A DNA stretch of 64,000 bases from Pseudomonas sp. Marseille-Q3773 (GTDB taxonomy: Bacteria; Pseudomonadota; Gammaproteobacteria; Pseudomonadales; Pseudomonadaceae): the NCBI RefSeq assembly GCF_916618955.1, contig NZ_OU745390.1, positions 1,984,001 through 2,048,000 of the forward strand, written 5' to 3'. Position 1 is the stretch's first letter; every line of letters begins with the position of its first letter. The notes beneath the pieces are model-generated. The model searched no databases. It was not told the DNA's origin and saw only the letters and a program-made list of their open reading frames with translations. Positions 1-8,055 of the stretch are shown one piece after another. The position numbers and the translations under genes were made by a program.

Positions 1-559
1 CCTGGTCGCGCAGTGCAAGGCCCACGGCTTCGGCCAGCTCGAGATGCAGGCGGCTACCCAACAGGGCTTCGGGCCTGGCATCGACCAGGTGGCCAAAAAC
101 CAGCATGGCATCCCGCGCTTGCCGCCAACGTTCGCGTACAACCGCAGGCTGGCAGCTGAACGGCACTACCTCGCGCCCCTCGATCATCTCCAGCTGCACC
201 CGCTGATCATCCTGCATGAACAGGGCGCTGAAGCAGCGTTCATGGCCTTCGAGCGTAGCGCGGTCCGCACTCGGCAAGCTGACCACCAGCACCCGCAACT
301 GGAAGGTGACCGGCGCACGCAGGGCAATGCTCAACTGCGCGGCACGCAGCAAGGCCAACAGCCGCGTACTGCGACGGTCGCTGCCCTGCAGCACCAGCAG
401 GCGGAATGTACCGATGTATTCGGGCCCGCCTGCGGCAACCAGCAACCGTTGTATCAGCAACTGCAAGGAGGCACGCTGGGCCTGGGACATGTGATTCAGC
501 AAGCGCTCAAGCACTTGCTGGTAGATATAGTGCATTGCCTGGTCGTGAATAGCAGTCAC
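1..559 (-). CDS. Uncharacterised protein, N-terminal part (runs off window start)
   Basis: A reading frame opens on the minus strand at a GTG (559) with a GAGG about 8 nt upstream and stays open for 186 codons to the window edge, so the C-terminus is missing. The visible protein begins VTAIHDQAMHYIYQQVLER and is rich in leucine and predicted helix, with no signal peptide or membrane segment that I can see. An in-frame ATG at 535 is an alternative start. I do not recognise the family. The long plus-strand frame over the same bases looks like an antisense shadow, since its residue composition is biased towards Gln, His and Arg. Confidence 0.55.
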   Translation of the reverse strand, partial: MTAIHDQAMHYIYQQVLERLLNHMSQAQRASLQLLIQRLLVAAGGPEYIGTFRLLVLQGSDRRSTRLLALLRAAQLSIALRAPVTFQLRVLVVSLPSADRATLEGHERCFSALFMQDDQRVQLEMIEGREVVPFSCQPAVVRERWRQARDAMLVFGHLVDARPEALLGSRLHLELAEAVGLALRDQ

Positions 560-1021
560 GGAATCACCTCATCAACTTCAAGCACCTCAAGCAAGCCGAA
601 CAGTAAATTGCTCGAGCAAATGCCTCGGCGTTTCCAGAAGAAATTTCCTACAACTAAAAGGAAGTAATGACGTAACCATTCACTGTCGCCAAGCCATCGA
701 GAAGAAGGCACCAGCGCGCCAGTCCACTGCTGCCAAATACCGCCCTGGCTCGGGCATAGCACTGCTCATCCCACGCTCCTTGCGCAAACTATCATCGGGC
801 CATTATCGAGGGATGCAAAGCGAATAGAAGATACAGATCAGGGTATAAAAACCATTCAGAGAAAACGGAAAAACACATTGACTGCAAGGCAGCGCCAGTT
901 CAACCCAGAAAACCTGGCAAGATATTTCGACATGCCCGGAGTATTCAGTTTGCAAGTAATCCGATTCGCTGGTTGCTGTAAGTAATTTCTGTTTTTAATA
1001 GTTGAATTATTCTCCAGGCGC
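560..1021. other. Intergenic stretch without a recognisable gene
   Basis: About 460 bases between the start of the partial gene and the terminator of the quinone-reductase-like gene. It is more AT-rich than its surroundings. Short frames exist (for example minus 556-762) but have no plausible ribosome site and no family resemblance. It presumably carries the promoter of the leftward gene at 559. Confidence 0.5.
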
Positions 1022-1049
1022 AAAAAAACCCGGGACAACGCCCGGGTTT
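1022..1049 (-). terminator. Rho-independent terminator of the MDR reductase gene
   Basis: Read on the minus strand, AACCCGGGCGTTGTCCCGGG is followed by a run of seven T. The stem of CCCGGG-type pairs sits about 20 nt after the stop codon of the leftward gene ending at 1070. Confidence 0.85.
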
Positions 1050-1069
1050 CCTGACCGTTCGAACAACCC

Positions 1070-2092
1070 TCAGCGGTGTGCCATATCCAGCACCACACGC
1101 CCACCGCACGGGCATTGGTCCATGTAGCGGTGCGCCTCCACCACCTGCTCGAAGGGGTACACCTTGATGATCTGCGGTGTCAGCAGCTGGTCGGCAGTGA
1201 ACTGGTTGATATCGCGCAGGGCGCGCTGCAGTGCCACCTGGTCCTGGCTGATACCCAGCTCCGGCTTGCCGGTGAAGTTCCCGATGCAATGCACGTAGAA
1301 CTGGATGTTCTTCTGGAATGCCGCACACGCCGGGAACGGTGTCTGGTTGCCACCTTGCAGGCCATACAGCACCAGGCTGCCACGCGGCGCCAGGACATCG
1401 CCCAGCAGCGACATCTGCGGCCCGCCCATACCGTCGAGGACCATGTCCACGCCACGGCCGTCGGTGTACTTGCCAACCTGCAGCAGCAAATCCTGCTCTT
1501 CGGTGACGATCACCTTGTCAGCGCCCAGGCCCAGCAGGTATTCACGCTGTTCCGCTTCCTTGGTGGCGGCAAATACTTTCAGCCCGAGAGCCTTGCCCAG
1601 TTGCACGAACGCCGGGCCGGCGCAATGGCTGGCATCGGTGACCAGCGCAGTCTGCCCGGCCTTGGCCCGGGCCAGGTCGACGTAGGCGAAATAGGCGATC
1701 AGCAGCGGCGTGTAGTGCACGCTGGCCTCGATTGGTGTGAGTACATCCGGGTAGCGGGTAATGGCGGTACGTGGCAGTACGATCACGTCGCCGTAAACCG
1801 GGTGCTGGTTGGCACTGGTGGCCGGGAAACTCGCCACCCGGTCGCCTACCGCGATGTCCTCGACACCTTCGCCAACCGCAGTCACCACCCCGGCCATTTC
1901 GTGGCCGATGCCTGCCGGCAGGCGTGCCTGGGAGGGGGCCAGGTTCTGCCGCCAGAGCACGTCATACCAGCTGACGCCAACCGCTTCGACGCGGATCTGC
2001 ACCTCGTCGGCAGCGGGTGACGGTTCGGCCTGCTCCTCGCAACGGAGCACATCGGCAGCACCGAACTTGTGGAACCGGATCATGCGGGACAT
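1070..2092 (-). CDS. Zinc-independent MDR family NAD(P)H:quinone reductase/alcohol dehydrogenase-like protein
   Basis: The 340-residue protein belongs to the medium-chain dehydrogenase/reductase superfamily. Residues about 1-125 form the GroES-like domain (GHEMAGVVTAVGEGV, VGDRVASFP) and the rest is a Rossmann domain. It lacks the Cys ligands of catalytic zinc, as in quinone oxidoreductases that reduce quinones or enones with NADPH in the cytoplasm. The ATG at 2092 has GCGAGG upstream. The gene is divergent from a LysR regulator, which by the usual arrangement is its likely activator. The substrate cannot be read from the sequence. Confidence 0.85.
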   Translation of the reverse strand: MSRMIRFHKFGAADVLRCEEQAEPSPAADEVQIRVEAVGVSWYDVLWRQNLAPSQARLPAGIGHEMAGVVTAVGEGVEDIAVGDRVASFPATSANQHPVYGDVIVLPRTAITRYPDVLTPIEASVHYTPLLIAYFAYVDLARAKAGQTALVTDASHCAGPAFVQLGKALGLKVFAATKEAEQREYLLGLGADKVIVTEEQDLLLQVGKYTDGRGVDMVLDGMGGPQMSLLGDVLAPRGSLVLYGLQGGNQTPFPACAAFQKNIQFYVHCIGNFTGKPELGISQDQVALQRALRDINQFTADQLLTPQIIKVYPFEQVVEAHRYMDQCPCGGRVVLDMAHR

Positions 2093-2150
2093 CGCATACC
2101 TCGCCTTTGTGAACCTCTAATTACCCTGAACTCTATCCGGGCTTTACCGG

Positions 2151-2172
2151 TTAGACCATCAGTGGTCATTAA
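2151..2172. promoter_or_regulatory. Inverted repeat, candidate LysR operator
   Basis: GACCA-TCAG-TGGTC (2154-2167), extended as TTA...TAA, lies in the 206 bp between the divergent MDR gene and the lysR gene. LysR-type regulators typically bind such dyads in shared promoters. No binding evidence is available here. Confidence 0.4.
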
Positions 2173-2298
2173 TAGTCGACATGCTTGTCATCGATTGGGC
2201 ACCTGACTTTCCTTGCGATTGGTCCCCGTAAACCCGTGCAGGGTACCAGCCTTTGGCCTTAAGATTCACCCCTGCCCCCTTTCAGGCGAAGCGCCCCG

Positions 2299-3213
2299 AT
2301 GAATCGAAACGACCTGCGTCGCGTAGACCTCAACCTGCTGATCGTGTTCGAAACGCTGATGCACGAGCGTAGCGTGACCCGTGCCGCGGAGAAACTGTTC
2401 CTCGGCCAGCCGGCCATCAGCGCGGCCCTGTCGCGTCTGCGCAACCTGTTCGACGACCCGCTGTTCGTGCGCACCGGCCGCAGCATGGAGCCCTCGGCCA
2501 GGGCACATGAGATCTTCGCCCTGCTGTCCCCCGCGCTGGACTCGATTTCCACCGCCGTCAGCCGCGCCGCCGAATTCGACCCGGCCACCAGCAATGCGGT
2601 GTTCCGCATCGGCCTGTCGGACGATGCCGAATTCGCCCTGTTGCCGCAGTTGCTCAAGCGTATCCGTGCCGAAGCGCCGGGCATCGTGCTGGTGGTGCGC
2701 CGGGTCAACTACCTGCTGATGCCGACACTGCTGGCCTCGGGCGAGATCTCGGTGGGGGTCAGCTACACCAGCGAACTGCCAGCCAACGCCAAGCGCAAGG
2801 TGCTGCGCCGCAGCATGCCGAAGCTGCTGCGCGCCGACAGCGTGCCTGGCACCATCACCCTGGATGACTTCTGTGCACGGCCGCATGCACTCGTGTCGTT
2901 CGCCGGTGACCTGTCGGGGTTCATAGACGAAGCCCTGGAGGAAATCGGCCGCAAGCGCCATGTGGTGCTGGCGGTGCCGCAGTTCAACGGGCTGGGGAGT
3001 TTGCTGGCGGGCACCGATATCGTGGCCACGGTGCCGGACTACACGGCCGATGCGCTGACCGCAGCGGGTGGGTTGCGGGCGGAGGATCTCCCACTGGAGG
3101 TGCGCAGTTTCGAACTGCACATGGCCTGGCGCGGGGCGCAGGACAATGACCCGGCAGAGCGCTGGTTGCGGTCGCGGATACAGATGTTCTTTGGAGATCC
3201 CGATAGCCTTTGA
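2299..3213 (+). CDS. LysR-family transcriptional regulator
   Basis: The 304-residue protein has an N-terminal winged helix-turn-helix (residues about 7-66: VDLNLLIVFETLMHERSVTR, AAEKLFLGQPAISAALSRLR) and a C-terminal substrate-binding-like effector domain (about 95-300). The length is standard for the family. It is divergent from the MDR reductase gene, so it probably autoregulates and controls that gene through the dyad at 2154-2167. The effector is unknown. Confidence 0.93.
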   Translation: MNRNDLRRVDLNLLIVFETLMHERSVTRAAEKLFLGQPAISAALSRLRNLFDDPLFVRTGRSMEPSARAHEIFALLSPALDSISTAVSRAAEFDPATSNAVFRIGLSDDAEFALLPQLLKRIRAEAPGIVLVVRRVNYLLMPTLLASGEISVGVSYTSELPANAKRKVLRRSMPKLLRADSVPGTITLDDFCARPHALVSFAGDLSGFIDEALEEIGRKRHVVLAVPQFNGLGSLLAGTDIVATVPDYTADALTAAGGLRAEDLPLEVRSFELHMAWRGAQDNDPAERWLRSRIQMFFGDPDSL

Positions 3214-3283
3214 CCGAATTCCATCAAGATCCATAAAACCCTTCAAATACAGACGAAGCCATGGGAGGAAAAGCCCTTACTCG

Positions 3284-3874
3284 ACATTAAAAAAAGGGAA
3301 AGCTAGTCGGCAGAAAGCCCCGCTCCGACTCAGAGATATCTGGGCCATCCGGGCAAGGCTCCAGATCGCGCAGAAATCCAGGGATCTGGCGTTGTTCAAC
3401 TAGGCAATCGACAGCAAGCTGCGAGCCTGCGACTTGACCAAGCTTCGTGTACGGGACGTAGCCCGTGGAGAGCATGTGTCGCCACGAGCGATCGTGATGC
3501 AGCAGAAAACTCACCATCCAGTGCAATTTGAGATCACCGAGCAAACCCGTATGGCTTTGGAAGCCTGGATGCACCAGGCTCATCTCCGTAGTGAGGACTG
3601 TCTGTTTCCGAGTCGGCTGCACGGTTCAGCTCATCTCTCCACCAGGCAATACGCTCGAATAGTGAAAGCCTGGGTGACAGCCATTGGCCTTGATCCAGCG
3701 CCGTACGGCACCCACACGCTGCGGCGAACAAAGGCCTCGTTGATCTATCGTAGAACCAAGAATCTGAGGGCAGTCCAACTCTTGCTTGGCCATACGAAGC
3801 TTGAAAGCACCGTCAGATATCTGGGGATTGAGGTCGACGATGCCTTGGAGATGGCAGAGCAGACGGAGGTCTGC
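3284..3874 (+). pseudogene. Tyrosine recombinase/integrase, broken by an in-frame TAG
   Basis: One continuous frame reads KKGKASRQKAPLR, then LQIAQKSRDLALFN, then a TAG at 3401-3403, then AIDSKLRACDLTKLRV, onward to the integrase catalytic core. The core shows THTLRRTKASLIYRRT, LLLGHTKLESTVRYLGIEVD and a terminal EQTEV, the boxes holding the Arg, His-x-x-Arg-like and Tyr residues of phage-type integrases. The amber codon falls where homologues have Leu. Family members I remember end at EQTEV, but here TGC (3872) stands where a stop is expected and the frame runs on to 4180 over the next gene. No start codon is clear upstream. A downstream TTG at 3434 could start a C-terminal piece, but the arm and core N-terminus would be lost. 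Confidence 0.8.
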
Positions 3875-4014
3875 CCATCCAAAGCGACGGTCCAGGGCAG
3901 ACCGTCGCTAACCGACCCATTGCGGACATTCACCAGAGGCTACAATGCAGCCCCAAACCACCAGCAACTGCCAGCCCTAATCAAGCGCTGGCTCATGAAA
4001 AGGAAGTCAAGCAA

Positions 4015-4323
4015 ATGGATGTACGTTGCACCTCTCTGGACGAAGTCCGCCAAGGGATCGATGAAATCGACCTCAACCTCGTTTCGCTTCTCGCCAAACG
4101 GGGCCGGCTTGTGGCGCAAGCAGCTGCCTTCAAGAAAACCACCGATGATGTGCGTGCGCCTGCTCGGGTTGAGCAAGTGATAAGGAAGGTTCGTGAAATG
4201 GCTGACGAAACTGGTGCCTCGGCTGAGGTCGTGGAGCAGGTCTACCGGGCAATGATTTCGGCCTTCATCACTGAAGAACTGGCCACTCATGCGAAGCTGG
4301 CCAAAGAACCCTCAGCATCTTGA
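4015..4323 (+). CDS. Chorismate mutase type II (AroQ/PchB-like) domain protein
   Basis: A 102-residue all-helical protein of the length of a single AroQ-class domain. LDEVRQGIDEIDLNLVSLLAKRGRLVAQ matches helix 1 of chorismate mutase or isochorismate-pyruvate lyase (residues about 8-35), and K40-K41 and R51 sit where active-site basic residues are expected. AAGGA lies 10 nt before the ATG. No salicylate or siderophore genes adjoin it, so mutase versus lyase cannot be decided. The run-on frame of the degraded integrase overlaps its 5' part, and a strong terminator follows. Confidence 0.75.
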   Translation: MDVRCTSLDEVRQGIDEIDLNLVSLLAKRGRLVAQAAAFKKTTDDVRAPARVEQVIRKVREMADETGASAEVVEQVYRAMISAFITEELATHAKLAKEPSAS

Positions 4324-4330
4324 TGACAAC

Positions 4331-4361
4331 GCGGGGCTCATCGGAAGCCCCGCCGCTTTTC
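4331..4361 (+). terminator. Rho-independent terminator after the chorismate mutase-like gene
   Basis: GCGGGGCT (4331-4338) pairs with AGCCCCGC (4346-4353) across a 7-nt loop, followed by CGCTTTTCC. It begins 7 nt after the stop codon and could serve both convergent genes. Confidence 0.75.
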
Positions 4362-4369
4362 CTCACCCA

Positions 4370-4987
4370 CTACCTTTGACTCAAAGCCGCAATCGAAACA
4401 CCAGATGCGACAAAGGTGAGGCCAGCGCCCACGTTTAGCCCATTTACCAGCCGCGGCCGCTGGTACAGGTGGCGAGATAACACCGTGGCAAAAATGCCCA
4501 TCAAGGCAAAACCCAAGGCTGTGAGTACAGCGAACCACACCCCGTAAACCATCATCTGCACGCTGACCGATCCGCGAGCTGGATCGACGAATTGGGGAAT
4601 GAATGCCAACACGAACAAGCCTGGTTTCGGGTTGAGCGCAGCCGAGAGGAGACCCGTTAGGAAAATGCTGGGCAACGATTGCCGGGACGCCGGCTGAAAG
4701 CTGATCAAACTGCGCGCGCGCAAGACCTTGATGCCGAGCCAGAGCAGATAGCGAGCACCGATGAGTTTGATCACCCAGAAAGCTACCGCCGAGGTTTGCA
4801 TCAGAAGGGTCAACCCTAACGAAGCAGCAGCGACGTGAAACAGAATGCCCGCGCCTGACGCCATGCCGGATACGGCCGCTGCGACTTTGCCCTGGCTGAG
4901 CCCACGACCAATGGCCAACAGGTTGTCAGGGCCTGGCGCCAATACCAACAGCACGCAGGCAGCAGTGTAGGCAAACCACACATTCAT
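4370..4987 (-). CDS. LysE-family amino acid/metabolite exporter
   Basis: An inner-membrane protein of about 205 residues with roughly six hydrophobic segments. It shows the LysE/RhtB hallmark near the N-terminus (VLLVLAPGPDNLLAIGRGL), then GAGILFHVAAASLGLTLLM, and ALNPKPGLFVLAFIPQFVDP in the middle. Such porters export amino acids or small metabolites by proton exchange. The start is set at ATG 4987. A GTG at 4996 is better spaced from AAGGAG and is equally possible. The gene stands alone, with no adjacent regulator pointing to a substrate. Confidence 0.85.
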   Translation of the reverse strand: MNVWFAYTAACVLLVLAPGPDNLLAIGRGLSQGKVAAAVSGMASGAGILFHVAAASLGLTLLMQTSAVAFWVIKLIGARYLLWLGIKVLRARSLISFQPASRQSLPSIFLTGLLSAALNPKPGLFVLAFIPQFVDPARGSVSVQMMVYGVWFAVLTALGFALMGIFATVLSRHLYQRPRLVNGLNVGAGLTFVASGVSIAALSQR

Positions 4988-5120
4988 TGGAAACACGGCT
5001 CTCTCCTTAAGCCTGATAAAGCATCCACCCTGACGGTGGGGTATGCCAATGGCAAGGAGGAATCTCAAGGATTGTTGGCTCTGATGGGTTTAGACCTGCA
5101 GAGTTTTCCCAGTAAGCGAA

Positions 5121-5188
5121 AACCGCTATGTCCGCAATGGGTCGAAAGCTGCCGTACGTGACAGGCCGCTATCGACCCAAAGCTGCCC
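5121..5188 (+). repeat. Hairpin repeat, copy 1 of an inverted pair
   Basis: The core reads GGGTCGAAAGCTGCC, then GTACGTGACA, then GGCCGCTATCGACCC (5139-5178), an imperfect hairpin. The same sequence occurs in inverted orientation at 6838-6897, with about 45 identical bases through GCTGCCGTACGTGACAGGCC and its flank. The two copies bracket the LysR/RidA gene pair. Similar intergenic repeats are common in Pseudomonas; their function is not known to me. Confidence 0.8.
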
Positions 5189-5257
5189 CTCACCGCGGAC
5201 ATCTAACGGCCAAGAAGTAGAAAATCAAAGTGGTCCTAAAATCGGTTTATACCCGTT

Positions 5258-6172
5258 TCACCCAACCACCGGCGCATGCTCGGCCATCAATTCGGTAATC
5301 CAGTCGATAAACACCCTCACCTTGGCGCTGACATGGCGGTTCGGCGGGAATGCCAAGTACATCGGCATTGGCGACATTTGCCAATCGTCAAACAGCGCCA
5401 GCAGCTCACCGCTGGCAAGGTGCGGTTTGGCCATGTACTGCGGTAGCCAGAGCATGCCAAGGCCAGCCAAACCGGCAGCAAGGTAGGCATTGCCGTCGTC
5501 TACGGTCAGTTGCGGGCGGCCGTGAGCCTCCATGCGCTCCCCGCCCCGATGCATCGCGTAGGGCAGAGTCTTGCCGGTACGCGACCAAAGAAAACCTACG
5601 GTCTTGTGCTGGCCCTCCTCCAACTCACGGGGGTGCTTCGGCGTCCCGAAGCGCTGCAAATAGCCGGGCGCGGCATAGATGCCGAGCTGCAAATCGCCCA
5701 CATGCCTGGCCACCAGGGACTGATCGGTGATCTCGCCACCGCGCACCACGCAATCGACGTTCTCGCTAATGATGTCGACGACGCGATCGCTCACGCCCAA
5801 GGTCAGTTGAATGTCCGGATAACGCGCAAAGAACCCCGGCAAGGCGGGTATCAACAGGACGCGCGCCAGTGGGCTAGGCACATCCACCCGAAGTCGTCCG
5901 CGCGGCGCCATCGAAGCACTGGACACGCTGGTCTCGGCGTCGTCCATGTCGACCAGCAGCCGGACCACGCGTTCATAGTAGGCCGCCCCCTCGGCGGTGA
6001 CATTCACTTTGCGCGTGGTGCGGTTGAGCAGGCGCACCCGCAGCCGCGCTTCCAGTTGCTGAACCAGTTGCGTCACAGTGGTCTTGCTCATGTGTAGGGT
6101 CGCAGCGGCCTTGGTAAAGCTGCCAGTTTCCACCACCCGGGCAAACGCCTGCATTGCATCGAAACGATCCAT
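5258..6172 (-). CDS. LysR-family transcriptional regulator (AaeR/CrgA-like)
   Basis: A 304-residue LysR protein: winged HTH at residues about 1-60 (MDRFDAMQAFARVVETGSFT, AATLHMSKTTVTQLVQQLEA) and an effector domain with the LRVDVPSPLARVLLIPALPGF pattern typical of the DhcR/CrgA branch. The frame is open further upstream, but ATG 6172 starts the canonical N-terminus. It is divergent from the RidA-family gene across 141 bp holding an inverted repeat, which makes that gene its likely target. Confidence 0.92.
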   Translation of the reverse strand: MDRFDAMQAFARVVETGSFTKAAATLHMSKTTVTQLVQQLEARLRVRLLNRTTRKVNVTAEGAAYYERVVRLLVDMDDAETSVSSASMAPRGRLRVDVPSPLARVLLIPALPGFFARYPDIQLTLGVSDRVVDIISENVDCVVRGGEITDQSLVARHVGDLQLGIYAAPGYLQRFGTPKHPRELEEGQHKTVGFLWSRTGKTLPYAMHRGGERMEAHGRPQLTVDDGNAYLAAGLAGLGMLWLPQYMAKPHLASGELLALFDDWQMSPMPMYLAFPPNRHVSAKVRVFIDWITELMAEHAPVVG

Positions 6173-6196
6173 TTCACGCCTCCCTCGCGCCTGGAT

Positions 6197-6215
6197 TGTT
6201 TGGATTATACAAACA
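6197..6215. promoter_or_regulatory. Inverted repeat between divergent lysR and ridA-like genes
   Basis: TGTTTG (6197-6202) and CAAACA (6210-6215) form a perfect 6-bp dyad with a 7-nt spacer in the shared promoter region, about 25 bp upstream of the lysR start. It is a plausible LysR recognition site. Confidence 0.5.
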
Positions 6216-6313
6216 GTCCTGATCAGAGCTGCCCGTTTATCCAGGTCAAAGGCGGTCCTTATAGTGGCGTCCACATAGACACCGAGCCGCAACGGCCCAG
6301 AACGAGGTATGCA

Positions 6314-6706
6314 ATGTCCAGCAAACGTGATGCCGTTTTCCCGCCTGACCGCCATGCACTGTATGAGCTTCACCGCTACTCGCCAGCGATTCGGTCCAAC
6401 GGTTTTCTGTTCGTGTCCGGCCAGGTCGGCAGCCGCAAGGATGGCTCGGCCGAACCGGATCTCGCGGCGCAAGTGCGAGTGGCCTTCGCCAACCTCAACG
6501 CGATCCTGGCCGAGGCCGGCAGCAGTTTCGACGATGTGGTCGATACGACCATCTTCATGATCGACCCCGATTCGAAGTTCGAAACCATCTGGGAGGTGGC
6601 GTCCGAGTATTGGGGCGAAGCGCCGTACCCAACGGTGACTGCAATCGGCGTGACCTGGCTATCGGGATTCGACTTCGAGATCAAGGTGATCGCGAAACTA
6701 CCGTAA
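6314..6706 (+). CDS. RidA/YjgF/YER057c/UK114 family protein
   Basis: The 130-residue protein has the family pattern SNGFLFVSGQVG, then a central AQVRVAFANLNAILAEAGSS and VVDTTIFMID, then PYPTVTAIGVTWL. RidA proteins are trimeric and many hydrolyse reactive enamine/imine intermediates. The strict RidA arginine (usually in an IPR- or V-A-R-type motif) is not evident here, so this may be a paralogue of unknown activity. Start at ATG 6314. The nearby LysR gene is its probable regulator. Together the two genes form a small module between the repeats at 5121 and 6838. Confidence 0.85.
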   Translation: MSSKRDAVFPPDRHALYELHRYSPAIRSNGFLFVSGQVGSRKDGSAEPDLAAQVRVAFANLNAILAEAGSSFDDVVDTTIFMIDPDSKFETIWEVASEYWGEAPYPTVTAIGVTWLSGFDFEIKVIAKLP

Positions 6707-6837
6707 CGAAGCTAGCCAGAACTTACTGCCGAGGGCTATGGGCGACCATCTTCTTGCTCCTGAAGCGTACCTCGACGGACGGTCGATTTATGCTAGATTT
6801 CGCCGTTCGCTCTTGACATTTAGCTGCCCGTGGAGAG

Positions 6838-6897
6838 TGGCAGCTTTGGGTCGATAGCGGCCTGTCACGTACGGCAGCTATTGACCCATAGCGGTCA
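6838..6897 (-). repeat. Hairpin repeat, copy 2 of an inverted pair
   Basis: Reads TGGCAGCTTTGGGTCGATAG and onward to TTGACCCATAGCGGTCA. Its reverse complement matches copy 1 at 5121-5188 except for an 8-9 nt segment (TCCGCAATG) present only in copy 1 and two substitutions. Each copy folds as a hairpin of GGGTCGA/TCGACCC type. Confidence 0.8.
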
Positions 6898-6932
6898 GAG
6901 AAAGCAGTTTTCCGCAGGCGCGGAGGACCTGT

Positions 6933-7316
6933 TACGACTGGCGCGATGTGCAGAAGCGCCGCCTGGAGGAGGAAGGCGATTTCCCGGTGCCACACTACTG
7001 GGCGCACGTGTGTTGGGTCTGGGGGGCAAAGGACATGGACGAATTTATGCGTATGGCTGAAAACGTGCATTTGGACGGCGTACTGGAGCGCATTCGCGTG
7101 CCGTTCCTGGTCACCCACGGCGAGAAAGACTCGCAGATCCCGCTTAAATGGGCGCATCGCACCTATGAGCAACTGCTTAACAGCCCAAAACGTGAGCTGA
7201 AGATTTTCACCGACCGCGAAGGCGGCGTGCAGCACTCCAGCTTCGACAACAGCATAAACGCAGGCCACTACATCGCCGACTGGGTCGCCGAGACCCTCGG
7301 TGGCCATACCGCCTGA
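6933..7316 (+). pseudogene. Alpha/beta hydrolase (PF06500-like), C-terminal remnant
   Basis: The frame YDWRDVQKRRLEEEGDFPVP leads into WAHVCWVWGAKDMDEFM and ends with VPFLVTHGEKDSQIPLKWAH and GVQHSSFDNS. These last two supply the catalytic Asp and His of an alpha/beta hydrolase of the 2,6-dihydroxypseudooxynicotine-hydrolase type. The nucleophile-elbow Ser and about 250 N-terminal residues are absent. Upstream the frame runs directly into the hairpin repeat region, so the 5' part was probably deleted. A GTG at 6948 gives a 122-residue frame but no convincing ribosome site. Confidence 0.75.
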
Positions 7317-7389
7317 CCTCCCTCGCCGACAGTTCCCGGCCAGCCTATTCAGGGGCTGACCGGGTACCTGCTAGCGGGTCACCGCGTCA

Positions 7390-7702
7390 TCAGGACGGTG
7401 CCAGCGTGCAGTGGAACGCCGCAATCCACCACCCCTCCTCGCGTTTCACCCACAGCTGTGTGGCAAAGCCTTCGGCGCGCACCGGCTCGCCGCCGCCTCG
7501 CTTTTGCAGCAGGTTGCACTGCGCCCCGCTCATCAGCGCCAGGCCATCGCTAAACACCCTCACCGTCAACTTGCCACGCTTCACCGCCAGGTAGCGCACT
7601 GCCTCACGGGCATAGTCCAGGTACTGCGCCTTATCCTGCGCCAGCCCGGTGGTGTGCACGTACAGCAGGTCATCTTTGGCGACCCGGATAGTCTCTGATC
7701 AA
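7390..7702 (-). pseudogene. NTF2-like (DUF4440/SnoaL-type) protein, C-terminal remnant
   Basis: The minus-strand frame reads ETIRVAKDDLLYVHTTGLAQ, then YLDYAREAVRYL, then VRVFSDGLALMSG and ends VKREEGWWIAAFHCTLAPS, the second half of an NTF2-like cone fold. A stop codon lies just upstream in frame (about 7703-7705), and the first 40-50 residues of the fold are missing. A GTG at 7659 could initiate an 89-residue stub. The sigma-54-activator remnant overlaps its 5' end in another frame, so the two appear joined by a deletion. Confidence 0.7.
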
Positions 7703-7836
7703 GTTGTCGACCAAGTACAGGTCCGCCGGCGTCACCGCCTGATATCGGCATACCAGCAACGCATGGTGAATGGTTTTTTCCAGCTCGCGGATGTTGCCCG
7801 GCCAGCTATGCGCCAGCAAACTGGACGGCGCATGGG
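7670..7836 (-). pseudogene. Sigma-54-dependent activator, short remnant of the AAA+ domain end
   Basis: On the minus strand the frame reads APSSLLAHSWPGNIRELEKT, then HHALLVCRYQAVTPADLYLV. SWPGNIRELE is the signature (sensor 2) motif at the end of the sigma-54 interaction domain. About 50 codons survive between an upstream stop (near 7837) and a TGA at 7670-7672. The rest of the ATPase domain and any DNA-binding domain are gone. It lies upstream of, and partly overlaps, the NTF2-like remnant. Confidence 0.75.
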
Positions 7837-8055
7837 CTCAACGTTACGCATCATGCCGAATAGTATGCTGCCTCCCTACAACTGACGATCCATTCCCTAG
7901 GCCTGAACCACTAGCCGGCCACGTATCGTTGAGCATGGAGCAGCGTCGCACACCGTGTTGACGGTGTTCGCCCACAGCATGATGGCGACCGTTCAACCCG
8001 CCTACCCTGCCACCCTGTCAACGGCGTAATCCTTGAACACCCATCACCCGAGCCC

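Noticed and set aside
556..762. A 68-codon minus-strand ORF upstream of the first gene
   Set aside because: It overlaps the partial gene start, has no ribosome site and no recognisable family.
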